64,000 nucleotides of DNA from Vicinamibacterales bacterium (GTDB lineage Bacteria > Acidobacteriota > Vicinamibacteria > Vicinamibacterales > Fen-181), in assembly GCA_036504215.1 (NCBI GenBank), contig DASXVO010000006.1:45261-109260 (forward strand), in the 5' to 3' direction. Every line of letters begins with the position of its first letter. The stretch's first letter is position 1. Below, piece by piece: positions 1 through 8,764 of this stretch. A program made the position numbers and the translations under genes. The notes under the pieces are model-generated. The model ran no database searches and was not told where the DNA came from. It saw only the letters and a list, made by a program, of their open reading frames with translations.

Positions 1-240
1 CACGGGCTGGGCATCGAGGTCCACGAGTTGCCGAGCCTCACGCCGATCCGGGCGGAGGACAGGGCGGGAGATCCCCCGCGGCCGTGGGCGGTGCCGGTCG
101 AACCCGGGATGGTGTTCACGGTTGAACCGGGCACGTATCTGCCCGGGTGGGGTGGTGTCCGAATCGAAGACGACGTGCTGGTGACCAACGAGGGCTGCGA
201 GGTGCTGACCGGTGCACCGCGCGAGTTGATCGAGCGCTGA
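1..240 (+). CDS. M24 family Xaa-Pro peptidase, C-terminal fragment
   Basis: The reading frame is open from the first base, so the start lies outside the window. The visible 79 residues begin HGLGIEVHE and contain [12 protein letters not shown] and [11 protein letters not shown]. These are the closing metal-binding segments of pita-bread fold (M24) aminopeptidases and prolidases: the histidine, the glutamate of VEPG and the glutamate of RIEDD. The family cleaves X-Pro bonds in the cytosol using two metal ions. Its stop codon overlaps the accB start by one base (TGATG), so the two are probably translationally coupled. In many bacteria an M24 peptidase, efp, accB and accC lie together; here efp is absent between the peptidase and accB. 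Aminopeptidase and prolidase cannot be told apart from this fragment. Confidence 0.88.
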   Translation, partial: HGLGIEVHELPSLTPIRAEDRAGDPPRPWAVPVEPGMVFTVEPGTYLPGWGGVRIEDDVLVTNEGCEVLTGAPRELIER

Positions 241-713
241 TGACCATGATGAAAATCGACGAGATCAGACAGATTCTCGATCTGGTGCGGGAGCACGAGC
301 TCAGCGAACTGGAACTCGAGAGTGACGGCGTGCGCATCCGGATCAAGAAGGGCGGCCAGGCCATCGTCCAGGCGGCGGCGATACCCGTCGGTGTGCCAAC
401 CGCGCCGGCCGGCCCGACCCTGGTTGCGACGGCTGCGGCGGAACAGCCGTCGCCGGAAATCGAGATCGACAGCGAGCTGGCGATCGTCAAATCGCCAATC
501 GTCGGCACGTTCTACCGCGCGCCCGAACCGAACGCACCGCCCTTCGTCCAGCCGGGCGACAGCGTGAAGAATGGGCAAACGCTGTGCATCATCGAAGCCA
601 TGAAGATGATGAACAACATCGACTCCGAGTACGCGGGCACGGTGGTGAAGGTCTACGCGGAGAACGGACAACCCGTGCAGTACGGCGAACGGCTGTTCGC
701 GATCAAGCGTTGA
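240..713 (+). CDS. accB: Biotin carboxyl carrier protein of acetyl-CoA carboxylase
   Basis: This 157-residue protein has the usual AccB length. It carries an N-terminal helical segment, a Pro/Ala-rich linker (about residues 45-72) and a C-terminal biotinyl domain. The biotinylation motif EAMKMMN is present, with the acceptor lysine at about residue 122. AccB carries carboxybiotin between the AccC biotin carboxylase and the carboxyltransferase, the first committed step of fatty-acid synthesis. The ATG at 240 was chosen because it overlaps the preceding stop codon; ATGs at 246 and 249 are possible alternatives. An in-frame extension upstream to 147 would overlap the peptidase gene and has no AccB-like sequence. 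accC follows after 13 bases, so the pair should be co-transcribed. Confidence 0.96.
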   Translation: MTMMKIDEIRQILDLVREHELSELELESDGVRIRIKKGGQAIVQAAAIPVGVPTAPAGPTLVATAAAEQPSPEIEIDSELAIVKSPIVGTFYRAPEPNAPPFVQPGDSVKNGQTLCIIEAMKMMNNIDSEYAGTVVKVYAENGQPVQYGERLFAIKR

Positions 714-726
714 GGGCTGTGGCTGA

Positions 727-2100
727 ATGTTCAAGAAAATCCTGATCGCCAATCGTGGCGAGATCGCGCTGCGCGTCATCTATGCCTGCCGGGAAATGGG
801 CATCAAGACGGTGGCCGTGTACTCCGAGGCGGACGAGAACTCGCTGCACGTCCGGTTCGCGGACGAGGACGTCTGCATTGGTCCACCGAGGGCCGCCGAG
901 AGCTACCTGAGCGTGCCGGCGGTGATCAGCGCGGCCGAGGTGACCGGCGCGGACGCCATCCACCCGGGCTACGGGTTCCTGTCGGAGAGCGCGTATCTGG
1001 CCGAAGTCTGTGAAGCGTGCCACATCAAGTTCATCGGGCCCGACCCGCGTGTCATCCGGCTCATGGGCGACAAGGCGCGCGCCCGCCGCGTGATGAAGAA
1101 GGCTGGCGTGCCGGTGCTGCCGGGCAGTGAGGGCATCGTCGAGAGCGAAGAGAAGGCGCTGAAGATCGCCAAGGACATCGGATACCCGGTGCTGGTGAAG
1201 GCGACGGCCGGCGGGGGCGGTCGCGGGATGCGGGTGGCGGCCGGGCCGGGCGAATTCGGGCAGGCGTTCAAGACGGCGCAGCGCGAGGCGGAAGCGGCGT
1301 TTGGCGTCAAGGACGTCTACATCGAGAAATACGTCGAGTCGCCGCGTCACATCGAGTTTCAGATCCTCGGGGACCACCACGGCAACGTCGTCCATCTGGG
1401 CGAGCGCGAGTGCTCGATTCAGCGGCGCCACCAGAAGCTCATCGAGGAGTCGCCCTCTCCGGCGCTCAGCGAGAAGCTGCGGCGCAAAATGGGCGGTATC
1501 GTCGTCGACGCGGCCAAGGCCGTGCAGTACGCGAACGCCGGCACGTTCGAATTCCTGTTGGATCCGCAGGGCCGGTTCTACTTCATGGAGGCGAATACCC
1601 GCTTGCAGGTCGAACACGGCGTGACGGAGCTCGTGACCGGCGTCGATATCGTGAAAGAACAGATTCGCGTGGCGGCGGGGGAGCGACTGTCGTTCCGGCA
1701 GAGCGAGGTCACCTTCACCGGACACGCGATCGAGTGCCGCATCAACGCCGAATGTCCGGACACCTTCATCCCGTCGCCCGGCGTCATCCGCGTATTCGCC
1801 ATGCCGGGCGGCCCCGGAGTTCGCATCGACACGGCCGCGCACTCCGAGTGCACGATATCGCCGTACTACGACTCGATGCTGGCGAAGGTGATGGCGCACG
1901 GCCGGGACCGCCAGGAGGCAATCGCCCGCATGCGTCGTACGCTCGAGATGACCGTCATCGAAGGCATCAAGACGAATGTGGCGATGCACCTGAAGATCCT
2001 GGCGGAGCCCGACTTCGTCGCTGGTCGCCTCAGCACGGCGTTCATGAACCGCTTCATGACGACGCCGGCCACCGGCCGGCCCCTCGCCGAAGCGGTGTAG
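727..2100 (+). CDS. accC: Biotin carboxylase subunit of acetyl-CoA carboxylase
   Basis: The 457-residue product matches the family length and begins [17 protein letters not shown], the canonical biotin carboxylase N-terminus. An ATP-grasp core follows, with the glycine-rich loop GGGGRGM, and then [32 protein letters not shown] and a C-terminal domain with ECRINAE. It carboxylates the biotin on AccB using ATP and bicarbonate in the cytosol. Frame, start and neighbour are all as expected for an accBC operon. The carboxyltransferase genes accA and accD are not in this window. Confidence 0.97.
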   Translation: MFKKILIANRGEIALRVIYACREMGIKTVAVYSEADENSLHVRFADEDVCIGPPRAAESYLSVPAVISAAEVTGADAIHPGYGFLSESAYLAEVCEACHIKFIGPDPRVIRLMGDKARARRVMKKAGVPVLPGSEGIVESEEKALKIAKDIGYPVLVKATAGGGGRGMRVAAGPGEFGQAFKTAQREAEAAFGVKDVYIEKYVESPRHIEFQILGDHHGNVVHLGERECSIQRRHQKLIEESPSPALSEKLRRKMGGIVVDAAKAVQYANAGTFEFLLDPQGRFYFMEANTRLQVEHGVTELVTGVDIVKEQIRVAAGERLSFRQSEVTFTGHAIECRINAECPDTFIPSPGVIRVFAMPGGPGVRIDTAAHSECTISPYYDSMLAKVMAHGRDRQEAIARMRRTLEMTVIEGIKTNVAMHLKILAEPDFVAGRLSTAFMNRFMTTPATGRPLAEAV

Positions 2101-2122
2101 ATCTGGCGCATGTAGCCGTCCT

Positions 2123-2776
2123 GTGCACCTGCCTGCCCTTTACGCCATCGTGGACGCCGAGGTTGCCAACCGGCGCGGGTGGACCGTGCCGGAGCTGGCC
2201 AGGGCCTATCTGGCCGGCGGGGCCAGGTTGCTGCAAGTGCGCGCCAAGCGGGCGGGTGGCGCCGAATTCCTGGAGTGGTGCGAGGCCGTCGTGGCCGACG
2301 CGCGGGCGCTCGGAGCGACGGTGATCGTCAACGACCGCGCCGATGTCGCAGCGATGGCGGGTGCGGATGGTGTCCACCTCGGGCAAAACGATCTCGGCGT
2401 GAGCGACGTGCGCCGGGTGTACCCGTCAATCCGCGTGGTCGGGCTGTCCACGCATAGCGAGCAGCAAATCGCTGCGGCCTTCGAGCAACCAGCGAGCTAC
2501 ACGGCCGTCGGGCCAATCTTCGCGACCCGAACGAAGGCCACGGGCTACGACGCGGTGGGGCTGCACCTCGTGCGCTCGGCTGTCGCCGCCGCGCGCAGCC
2601 GGGGCGAAGGGGGGATCGGCCGGCCGATCGTCGCGATCGGCGGCATCACCCTCGAGCGGGCCGAACGCGTCTTATCCGCCGGGGCGCACTCGGTCGCCGT
2701 GATCTCCGATTTGTTGTCGACCGGCGATCCGGAGGCCCGAGTGCGAGCGTACGTCGAGCGGCTCACGACGGCCTGA
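2123..2776 (+). CDS. thiE: Thiamine-phosphate synthase
   Basis: The 217-residue TIM-barrel protein shows family features in order: LYAIVD at the start, a KRAGG-type segment after LLQVRAK, VIVNDRADVAAMAGADGVHLGQ, VGLSTHS, AVGPIFATRTK and VAIGGI near the end. ThiE joins hydroxymethylpyrimidine diphosphate and thiazole phosphate to give thiamine phosphate. The start used is GTG at 2123, 22 bases after accC; no clear ribosome site precedes it. No TPP riboswitch is evident upstream and no other thiamine gene is nearby, so it seems carried along in the acc operon. The next gene begins 4 bases after the stop. Confidence 0.93.
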   Translation: MHLPALYAIVDAEVANRRGWTVPELARAYLAGGARLLQVRAKRAGGAEFLEWCEAVVADARALGATVIVNDRADVAAMAGADGVHLGQNDLGVSDVRRVYPSIRVVGLSTHSEQQIAAAFEQPASYTAVGPIFATRTKATGYDAVGLHLVRSAVAAARSRGEGGIGRPIVAIGGITLERAERVLSAGAHSVAVISDLLSTGDPEARVRAYVERLTTA

Positions 2777-2780
2777 CAGC

Positions 2781-4163
2781 ATGCGAACGCCCGCGCGTCC
2801 CCTCATCCGCCCCGCCGTCGCGGCCCTGCTTGGGCTCGCGGCGCTGCTGATCCCGCGGTCGTTCGTACGACCTCCGGCTTCCCGTCCCGAGCGCCAGTCC
2901 TCCATCACGATCAAGGGTGCCAGCGGTGGCAAGCCCCGGTTCGTGTTCGCCGGAGTCCAGGTCCCACACGCGGATCGCGAACTCGACGTGACGGCCAGCG
3001 TGCTGGCCGACGTGCTCTGGGCCGACCTGACATTCGAGGACGTATTCGATCTCTCACCGCGGCTGCAGGGTGCCGAGGCGGCGGTGGTCTCCAGGCCGAG
3101 CGACGGCCCAGGGATCGATGGCTGGGTGGCGCGTTGGCGTGCCGCGGGAGCGGACGGTGTGGTGTCCGGCGAGGTACACCGTGACGGCGCCGCGCTGCGG
3201 TTCGATCTGCGGATCGACGACGTGCGGAGCGCGCAACTGGCGTTCGGACGGGAATACATCGGTGCGATGGCCAATCCGCGGCGGTTCGCGCACGTGGCCG
3301 CCGACGAGATTCTGGGCGCACAGGCGGGGATCGTCGGTGTCGCGCACTCCCGCCTTGCCTTCGTGTCGGACCGGTCCGGCGGCTTCAAGGAACCGACGGG
3401 GTCGCTCCGTCGCGTCAAGGAAATCTTCATCGCCGACTACGACGGGGCGAACGAGCGCCGGCTGACGGTGGACGGCGATCTCGACCTGACACCCAGTTGG
3501 TCGCCCGATGGCCGGGCGGTCGCCTACACGTCGTACCGGCGGGGGTATCAGGACATCTTCGTCAGTGCTGTCGAGGATCGGCGTCAGACGGCGCCGACCG
3601 GCGCGCGAGGAAAGAACTGGCTGCCCGCCTGGTCACCCGACGGGACCCGCATGGCGTTCACCTCGAACCGCGACGGCAACGAAGAAATCTACGTGATGTC
3701 CGCCGATGGCCGTGACGTCCGCCGGTTGACGCGCGACTGGGCCATCAGTACCTCACCTGCGTGGTCACCCGACGGCACGCAGATCGCATTCACCTCGAAC
3801 CGGACCGGTTCGCCGCAGATTTGGGTGATGGGGGCGGACGGATCGAATCCTCGAGCGGTGACCACCGAGAAGTACTGCGACCGGCCGAGCTGGTCGCCCG
3901 GTCCGGTGAACGAGATTGTCTACGTCTCGCGCACGAACACCGGGTTCGACATCAAGGTCATCGAACTGGCCACGGGCGCCATCCGCCAGCTGACCGCCGG
4001 CCGCCAGAACGAGAGTCCGGTGTTCGGGCCGAACGGACGGCACATCGCCTTCACCTCGAGTCGCTCGGGCACCCAGCAGATCTGGATGATGACGCGGACA
4101 GGCGGGGACCTGCGGCAGATGACCCGGCTCGGGAACAACTCGATGGTGTCGTGGTCCCGGTAG
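2781..4163 (+). CDS. tolB: TolB-like periplasmic beta-propeller protein
   Basis: The 460-residue protein starts with an Arg-containing head and a hydrophobic stretch (about residues 11-27), consistent with export. Residues about 45-190 resemble the TolB N-terminal domain. The C-terminal half is a propeller with repeated PD40-type motifs: SPDGRAVAYTS, SPDGTRMAFTSN, SPDGTQIAFTSN and GPNGRHIAFTSS. TolB belongs to the Tol-Pal system of the diderm envelope. No tolQ, tolR, tolA or pal gene lies alongside, so TolB function rests on domain order alone; a TolB-related propeller with another role is possible. Spacing to thiE is 4 bases. Confidence 0.8.
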   Translation: MRTPARPLIRPAVAALLGLAALLIPRSFVRPPASRPERQSSITIKGASGGKPRFVFAGVQVPHADRELDVTASVLADVLWADLTFEDVFDLSPRLQGAEAAVVSRPSDGPGIDGWVARWRAAGADGVVSGEVHRDGAALRFDLRIDDVRSAQLAFGREYIGAMANPRRFAHVAADEILGAQAGIVGVAHSRLAFVSDRSGGFKEPTGSLRRVKEIFIADYDGANERRLTVDGDLDLTPSWSPDGRAVAYTSYRRGYQDIFVSAVEDRRQTAPTGARGKNWLPAWSPDGTRMAFTSNRDGNEEIYVMSADGRDVRRLTRDWAISTSPAWSPDGTQIAFTSNRTGSPQIWVMGADGSNPRAVTTEKYCDRPSWSPGPVNEIVYVSRTNTGFDIKVIELATGAIRQLTAGRQNESPVFGPNGRHIAFTSSRSGTQQIWMMTRTGGDLRQMTRLGNNSMVSWSR

Positions 4164-4184
4164 CGCCCCGTCCCGGATCCCGCC

Positions 4185-4190
4185 TATAAT
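4185..4190 (+). promoter_or_regulatory. Candidate -10 element upstream of the RCK channel gene
   Basis: A perfect TATAAT lies 22 bases after the tolB-like stop. No convincing -35 is found 16-18 bases upstream. The next start codon (4300) would have a leader of roughly 100 bases. The 4164-4299 stretch holds no gene that I can support. Confidence 0.45.
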
Positions 4191-4299
4191 GCCCGAGTTC
4201 GCGCCGCCAGACCGGTTCGGTCGACCGTGGGGCGGCTGATCACCGGCTGGAAGCACGGCCGCGGGCGGGCGCCGGAGGCAGCGGGCCAACAGGCCGACG

Positions 4300-5316
4300 A
4301 TGACAACGACGGGAGATCGCGCGCTTCGGAGCCGTCAACTCCAACTGGCGATCGCCCTGCTCGCCCTGGTGCTGGCCGCGGGCACCATCGGCTACACGCT
4401 CATCGAGGGCTGGAGCGTCTGGGACGCGCTGTTCACGACGGTCGTCAGCGTGACGACGGTCGGATCGAGCAAGCTCGAACGGCTCTCGCCGGCCGGACAG
4501 GTCTTCACCGTCCTCCTGTTGATTGTTGGCGTCGGAACGGCGTTCTACGCCTTCACGCTGGTCGCGGCCGGCGTCATCGAGTCGCGGCTGCATCCGAGGA
4601 ACCAGGAGCGGCGCCGGGCGCGTATGATTGACGCTCTCACCGATCACTTCATCCTCTGCGGCGCCGGCCGCATCGGCCTCATCATCGCGGAGGAGTTCCG
4701 ACGGCAGAAGGTGAAGTTCGTCGTGATCGATCGCGATCGAGAGGCCGTGCAGGCTGTTCTCGACCGCGGCGACGTGGCGATCGAAGCCGACGCCAGCCGC
4801 GAAGACATCCTCAAGAAGATCAGGATCGACAAGGCACGCGGCCTGATTGCGGCACTCGGTACCGACGCCGAAAATGTGTACGCGATCCTGACGGCCCGCG
4901 GTCTGCGGCCCGACCTCTACGTCATTGCGAGGGCGGACTCGGAGGACGCGGGGCGCAAGCTGCTGCGCGCGGGCGCCAACCGTGTGATCTCGCCGTACCA
5001 AATCGGTGCCACGCAGATGGCGCAGACGGCGCTGCGTCCGGCTGTCGTCGATTTCGTCGAGCTGGCGACGAGCTCGGAGAATCTCGAGTTGGCCATGGAG
5101 CAGATCAGCATCGGCGCCACATCCGGCCTTGCCAGTCGAACCATCGTGGATGCCAACCTCCGCCAGCGGTTCGGCGTGATCGTCGTCGGCATTCAGCGAG
5201 ACAACGGCCGTATGGAGTTCAACCCGGCGCCAGACGCCGTCATGCGATCCGGCGACCAGCTCGTCGTCCTCGGCCGGCCCGAACAACTGAAGGGGCTGGA
5301 GGTGGCCGCGCAGTAG
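4300..5316 (+). CDS. Two-helix potassium-channel-like protein with RCK domains and a non-canonical filter
   Basis: The 338-residue protein has two membrane helices (about residues 15-33 and 68-92) flanking a pore loop, then a TrkA-N/RCK domain (ILCGAGRIG at about 118-126, VVIDRD, EADASRED) and a C-terminal RCK-C domain from about residue 245. The layout is that of MthK-type channels, which are gated by cytosolic ligands bound to RCK rings. The oddity is the pore. After VSVTT the sequence is TVGSSKLERLSPAG, where the family normally has TVGYG or TVGFG followed by an acidic residue. Filter positions 56-57 are thus Ser-Ser, and an acidic residue is replaced by Lys. The reading frame is clean, so this is not a sequencing frameshift. 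Potassium selectivity is therefore doubtful. An internal second start lacking the pore is a known theme in MthK; I cannot test it here. Confidence 0.82.
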   Translation: MTTTGDRALRSRQLQLAIALLALVLAAGTIGYTLIEGWSVWDALFTTVVSVTTVGSSKLERLSPAGQVFTVLLLIVGVGTAFYAFTLVAAGVIESRLHPRNQERRRARMIDALTDHFILCGAGRIGLIIAEEFRRQKVKFVVIDRDREAVQAVLDRGDVAIEADASREDILKKIRIDKARGLIAALGTDAENVYAILTARGLRPDLYVIARADSEDAGRKLLRAGANRVISPYQIGATQMAQTALRPAVVDFVELATSSENLELAMEQISIGATSGLASRTIVDANLRQRFGVIVVGIQRDNGRMEFNPAPDAVMRSGDQLVVLGRPEQLKGLEVAAQ

Positions 5317-5361
5317 AGGCCGGACCGGGGAAGAGGCAGGGACCCAGGAGTGTGAGGTGCG

Positions 5362-6297
5362 ATGTCTGCTCGCATGCTTGACGGTACGGCGCTGGCGAAA
5401 CAGATTCGGGCGGAACTGGCGCCCCGCGTCCAGGCGTTCATGGCGTCGCAGGGCCGGCCGCCGGGATTGGGCATCGTACTCGTCGGCGATGACGCAGGAT
5501 CGGAGATCTACGTCCGGAACAAGCTGAAGTCGGCGGGCGAGACCGGGCTGCGGGCCAACGTGTTCCGTCTGCCAGCGACCGCGGTGCTCGACGATGTCCT
5601 GCGCGTGGTCGTCGAGCTGAACGCGAGTGGCCTGCACGACGGGATCCTGGTGCAGTCGCCGCTGCCGGCGGCCATGGGCGCGGACGCCGAGCAGATGGTG
5701 TTCGATGCGATCGATCCGGCGAAGGACGTGGATGGCTTCCATCCTGACAACGTCGGACGCCTCGTCCAGAAGCGCCCGAGACTGGTGGCGTGTACGCCGC
5801 TCGGCGTGGTCGCGTTGCTCGAGCGGTCCGGCATTGCCATCGACGGCGCACGTGCCGTCGTCATCGGGCGCAGCGATATCGTGGGCAAGCCGGTTGCGCT
5901 GTTGCTGCTGCACCGCAACGCCACGGTGACCATCTGCCACTCGAGGACGCGCGACCTCGCGGCGCTGTGTGCGACAGCCGACATTCTGGTGTCGGCGATC
6001 GGTCGGGCCGGATTCGTCACGCCCGGGTTCGTCAAGCCCGGCGCGACGGTTGTGGATGTGGGCATCAGTCGCCTCGCAGATGCCGCGGCCGTTGGCCGGC
6101 TGTATCCAGAGGGCCACCCGCGCCGTGCCGACTTCGAGCGCCGCGGGTCGCTGGTCGTCGGGGACGTCCATCCTGGAGTGGCAGACGTGGCGGGGGCGAT
6201 GACTCCGGTGCCTGGAGGAGTCGGCCCGCTGACCATTGCCATGCTGCTCGCGAATACGCTGACAGCCGCAGAGGCCGGATGCTCAGGTTCGCGCTGA
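5362..6297 (+). CDS. folD: Bifunctional methylene-THF dehydrogenase/methenyl-THF cyclohydrolase
   Basis: The 311-residue protein carries the FolD signatures: YVRNKLKSAGETG (with the catalytic lysine region), GILVQSPLP, KDVDGFHPDN, a Rossmann segment GRSDIVGKPVALLLL, and PGGVGPLTIAMLL near the end. It interconverts methylene-, methenyl- and formyl-tetrahydrofolate with NADP in the cytosol. Its 3' end overlaps the coaE start by 19 bases, so the two are almost certainly co-transcribed. It is slightly longer than E. coli FolD, with an extra stretch around residues 245-270 (LYPEGHPRRADFERRG). Confidence 0.96.
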   Translation: MSARMLDGTALAKQIRAELAPRVQAFMASQGRPPGLGIVLVGDDAGSEIYVRNKLKSAGETGLRANVFRLPATAVLDDVLRVVVELNASGLHDGILVQSPLPAAMGADAEQMVFDAIDPAKDVDGFHPDNVGRLVQKRPRLVACTPLGVVALLERSGIAIDGARAVVIGRSDIVGKPVALLLLHRNATVTICHSRTRDLAALCATADILVSAIGRAGFVTPGFVKPGATVVDVGISRLADAAAVGRLYPEGHPRRADFERRGSLVVGDVHPGVADVAGAMTPVPGGVGPLTIAMLLANTLTAAEAGCSGSR

Positions 6298-6902
6298 CCG
6301 GTGGCATCGCCACCGGCAAGAGCTACGTCCGGGAGCGTGTCGCAGCCCGCGGGGTACCGACCGTGGACGCGGATGCAGTCGTCCACGCGCTCCTCTCCGC
6401 TGATTTGGATCTCATTGCCGAGGTCGCGCACCGATTCGGCCCACGGGTCTTGCTCCAGGACGGCGGGGTGGACCGCAGGGCCCTGGGCGCCGTGGTCTTC
6501 CATGACGCGTCCGCCCGCCGCGATCTCGAGGCGATCGTGCATCCCCGCGTCTTCGACCGAATTGCCGGGTGGATGTCGTCCCAGGCGCGGGCGGGCTCCC
6601 GCTGGGTTCTGGCCGACATCCCCCTGCTGTTCGAGACCGGGCGAGACCAAGAGTTCGACCGCATCATTGTCGTGGCCTGCGCCCCCGAGGAACAGGTGCG
6701 GCGCATCGTGCGGCGCGACGGGCTGAGCGAATCGGCCGCGCGAGCGCGGCTGAGCGCCCAGTGGCCGATCGCGGACAAGGTCCTCCGGGCGAATGACGTA
6801 GTGGACACTGGAGGCACGTTCGAAGAGACGGACCGACAGGTGGACGCCGTCTGCCGGGAGGTCGACGAAGTCACACGCAGCATCGAGCCTTTCAGCCTAT
6901 AA
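6279..6902 (+). CDS. coaE: Dephospho-CoA kinase
   Basis: The ATG at 6279 gives a 207-residue protein beginning MLRFALTGGIATGKS, with the P-loop at residues 8-15, followed by DADAVVHALL and VLADIPLLFE. This fits the CoaE family in length and motifs. CoaE phosphorylates the ribose 3'-hydroxyl of dephospho-CoA in the last step of CoA synthesis. The start lies inside the end of folD (19-base overlap). An upstream in-frame extension reads through folD and has no CoaE-like sequence, so the internal start was chosen. The stop codon TAA is embedded in a TATAAT motif that may serve the next gene. Confidence 0.95.
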   Translation: MLRFALTGGIATGKSYVRERVAARGVPTVDADAVVHALLSADLDLIAEVAHRFGPRVLLQDGGVDRRALGAVVFHDASARRDLEAIVHPRVFDRIAGWMSSQARAGSRWVLADIPLLFETGRDQEFDRIIVVACAPEEQVRRIVRRDGLSESAARARLSAQWPIADKVLRANDVVDTGGTFEETDRQVDAVCREVDEVTRSIEPFSL

Positions 6903-6903
6903 T
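6898..6903 (+). promoter_or_regulatory. Candidate -10 element overlapping the coaE stop
   Basis: TATAAT spans the coaE stop codon. No clear -35 is present at 16-18 bases upstream. It would give a leader of about 90 bases before the permease start at 7002, where a GGAGG sits at 6989-6993. Confidence 0.4.
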
Positions 6904-7001
6904 GCCCTTCGCGCACGCGCGCCGGTGCCGCCGTGCTGCCCGGCGAGCCCCTCCGGGAAACGTCACCCTTTCTCTTCAGATCTGGTTCGGAGGCGCATCA
7001 C

Positions 7002-8687
7002 ATGGCAGGTTTGTTTATCAAGAAGGACCTGGCGAAGCTCATCGCCGACGCCAACGATCCGCTCGCCGGCGAAGCCGCTCACGGCGCACACGCGGGAGGG
7101 CAGCTCAAACGGACGCTGACGGCGTTCAACCTCACGATGCTGGGCATCGGCGCCATCATCGGCGCCGGCATCTTCTCTCTGACCGGAACCGCCTCGGCCA
7201 ACTACGCCGGCCCGGGCATCGTGTACAGCTTCATGATCGGCGGCGTGCTCTGCGCGCTCGCGGGGGTCTGCTACGCCGAGATGGCGTCGATGATCCCGGT
7301 CGCCGGCTCCGCCTACGCCTACAGCTACGCCACGATGGGCGAGTTCATCGCCTGGATCATCGGCTGGGACCTGATCCTCGAATACGCGTTCGGTGCGGTG
7401 ACGGTCAGCGCCTCGTGGTCCGGCTACTTCCTCAGCCTGATCCACAAGACGCTCGGCCTCCCCGTCTCGGACACGATGATGCGCTTCACGAAGGGGCCGT
7501 GGGAGCAGGTTCTGCTCAGCGACGGCGTCACCAGGGCGTTCGGGCTCTGGAACATCCCCGCGTCCTTCATCGGCTTGCTCGTCGCCGCGATCCTCTACCG
7601 GGGCATGCGTGAGAGTGCGTTCGTCAACAACCTGATCGTGATCGTCAAGGTCACGATCGTCCTCGTGTTCATCGGCCTGGGCATCAGCCTCATTTCCCCG
7701 GACAACCTGTTCGTGAACAAGGCCGCGACCGGTCTGTTCGCCCTCGTGCCCGCCAAGGAGATGATCACGCTGAACGGGAACCAGGTGAACGCGTATGGAT
7801 GGGGCCTGAACGGGGTGCTCACCGGCGCCGGCGTGGTGTTCTTTGCCTACATAGGATTTGATGCGGTCTCAACCACCGCCCAGGAAGCCAAGAACCCGAA
7901 ACGCGACTTGCCCATCGGGATTCTGGGTTCGCTCGTCATCTGTACCATTCTCTACATCCTGGTGGCCGTCACCCTCACCGGCGTCGTGAACTTCAAGGAA
8001 CTGGGCGTGCCGGATCCGATCGCGGTGGGTATCGACCGGATCGTCGCCTTGCGCGGCTGGTCTCCGGTGTCCCAGAAGGTCTTCACCTTCTTCATCAAGC
8101 TGGGCGCGCTGTCCGGCCTCACCTCCGTCATCCTCGTCATGATGATGGGGCAGACGCGGATCTTCTACGCCATGAGCAAGGACGGGCTGCTGCCCTGGTT
8201 CGGCGCCGTCCACAAGGAGCACGGAACCCCGTATATTGCGACGACGCTGACGGGCCTTTTCGTGGCCTTCTGCGGCGGCGTGATGCCGATGAGCCTGGTG
8301 GGCGAGTTGGTGTCGATCGGGACCCTGCTGGCCTTCGTGCTGGTCTGCGTCGGCGTGCCGCTCTTGCGCGTCGCCAGCCCGGAGATCGAGCGGCCGTTCA
8401 AGGTTCCGGGCGGTTCGGCGGGCGCCTGGATCGTCGGCATCACTGGCGCTGCGGCGTGCCTCTACGTGATGTGGGGGCTGCCGAAGGATACCTGGTTGCG
8501 GCTCATCCTCTGGCTGGAGATTGGCCTGTTGATCTACGGCGGATTCGGCTGGCGCCGGAGCCGGCTGGCCAACCCCCAGGAGACGCCGGCCCGCGCGAGG
8601 ATGCACATGCCGATCCTGGTGACGGCGATCGTCGCCTTGATCCCGACGATCATCTTCGCCGTCAGGGTCTTCGGCAAGGGGCAATAG
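7002..8687 (+). CDS. APC-superfamily amino-acid permease
   Basis: The 561-residue integral membrane protein has about 12 hydrophobic helices and the APC first-helix signature LGIGAIIGAGIFSLTG, followed by GPGIVYSFMIGGVLCALAG and CYAEMAS. An internal FFAYIGFDAVSTTAQEAKNP matches helix 8 of the cationic amino-acid transporter (YfnA/CAT) group. These proteins import amino acids across the inner membrane, often basic ones, by proton coupling or exchange. I chose the ATG at 7002 because GGAGG lies 8 bases upstream; an in-frame start at 6933 lacks such a site. It seems transcribed on its own between coaE and the convergent lapB gene. The substrate cannot be read from sequence. Confidence 0.92.
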   Translation: MAGLFIKKDLAKLIADANDPLAGEAAHGAHAGGQLKRTLTAFNLTMLGIGAIIGAGIFSLTGTASANYAGPGIVYSFMIGGVLCALAGVCYAEMASMIPVAGSAYAYSYATMGEFIAWIIGWDLILEYAFGAVTVSASWSGYFLSLIHKTLGLPVSDTMMRFTKGPWEQVLLSDGVTRAFGLWNIPASFIGLLVAAILYRGMRESAFVNNLIVIVKVTIVLVFIGLGISLISPDNLFVNKAATGLFALVPAKEMITLNGNQVNAYGWGLNGVLTGAGVVFFAYIGFDAVSTTAQEAKNPKRDLPIGILGSLVICTILYILVAVTLTGVVNFKELGVPDPIAVGIDRIVALRGWSPVSQKVFTFFIKLGALSGLTSVILVMMMGQTRIFYAMSKDGLLPWFGAVHKEHGTPYIATTLTGLFVAFCGGVMPMSLVGELVSIGTLLAFVLVCVGVPLLRVASPEIERPFKVPGGSAGAWIVGITGAAACLYVMWGLPKDTWLRLILWLEIGLLIYGGFGWRRSRLANPQETPARARMHMPILVTAIVALIPTIIFAVRVFGKGQ

Positions 8688-8709
8688 CGAAGCTGTGGCT
8701 ACGCTGCCT

Positions 8710-8736
8710 GGGCTTCCCTGTGTGGTGGGGGAGCCC
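8710..8736. terminator. Hairpin between convergent permease and lapB genes
   Basis: A 9-bp stem (GGGCTTCCC paired with GGGGAGCCC, one G-T wobble) with a 9-base loop lies in the 77-base gap between the converging genes. It lacks a T-tract, so it is a modest bidirectional terminator candidate. Confidence 0.45.
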
Positions 8737-8764
8737 GGGCGCGCGGTCGGTCCTGGCTGCCCAC

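Noticed and set aside
2101..2122. TPP riboswitch upstream of thiE
   Set aside because: The gap is 22 bases and holds no thi-box-like motif.
4471..4494. A frameshift explaining the TVGSS filter
   Set aside because: Reading the bases in the other two frames does not restore a TVGYG-like sequence, and the flanking residues align without a gap.
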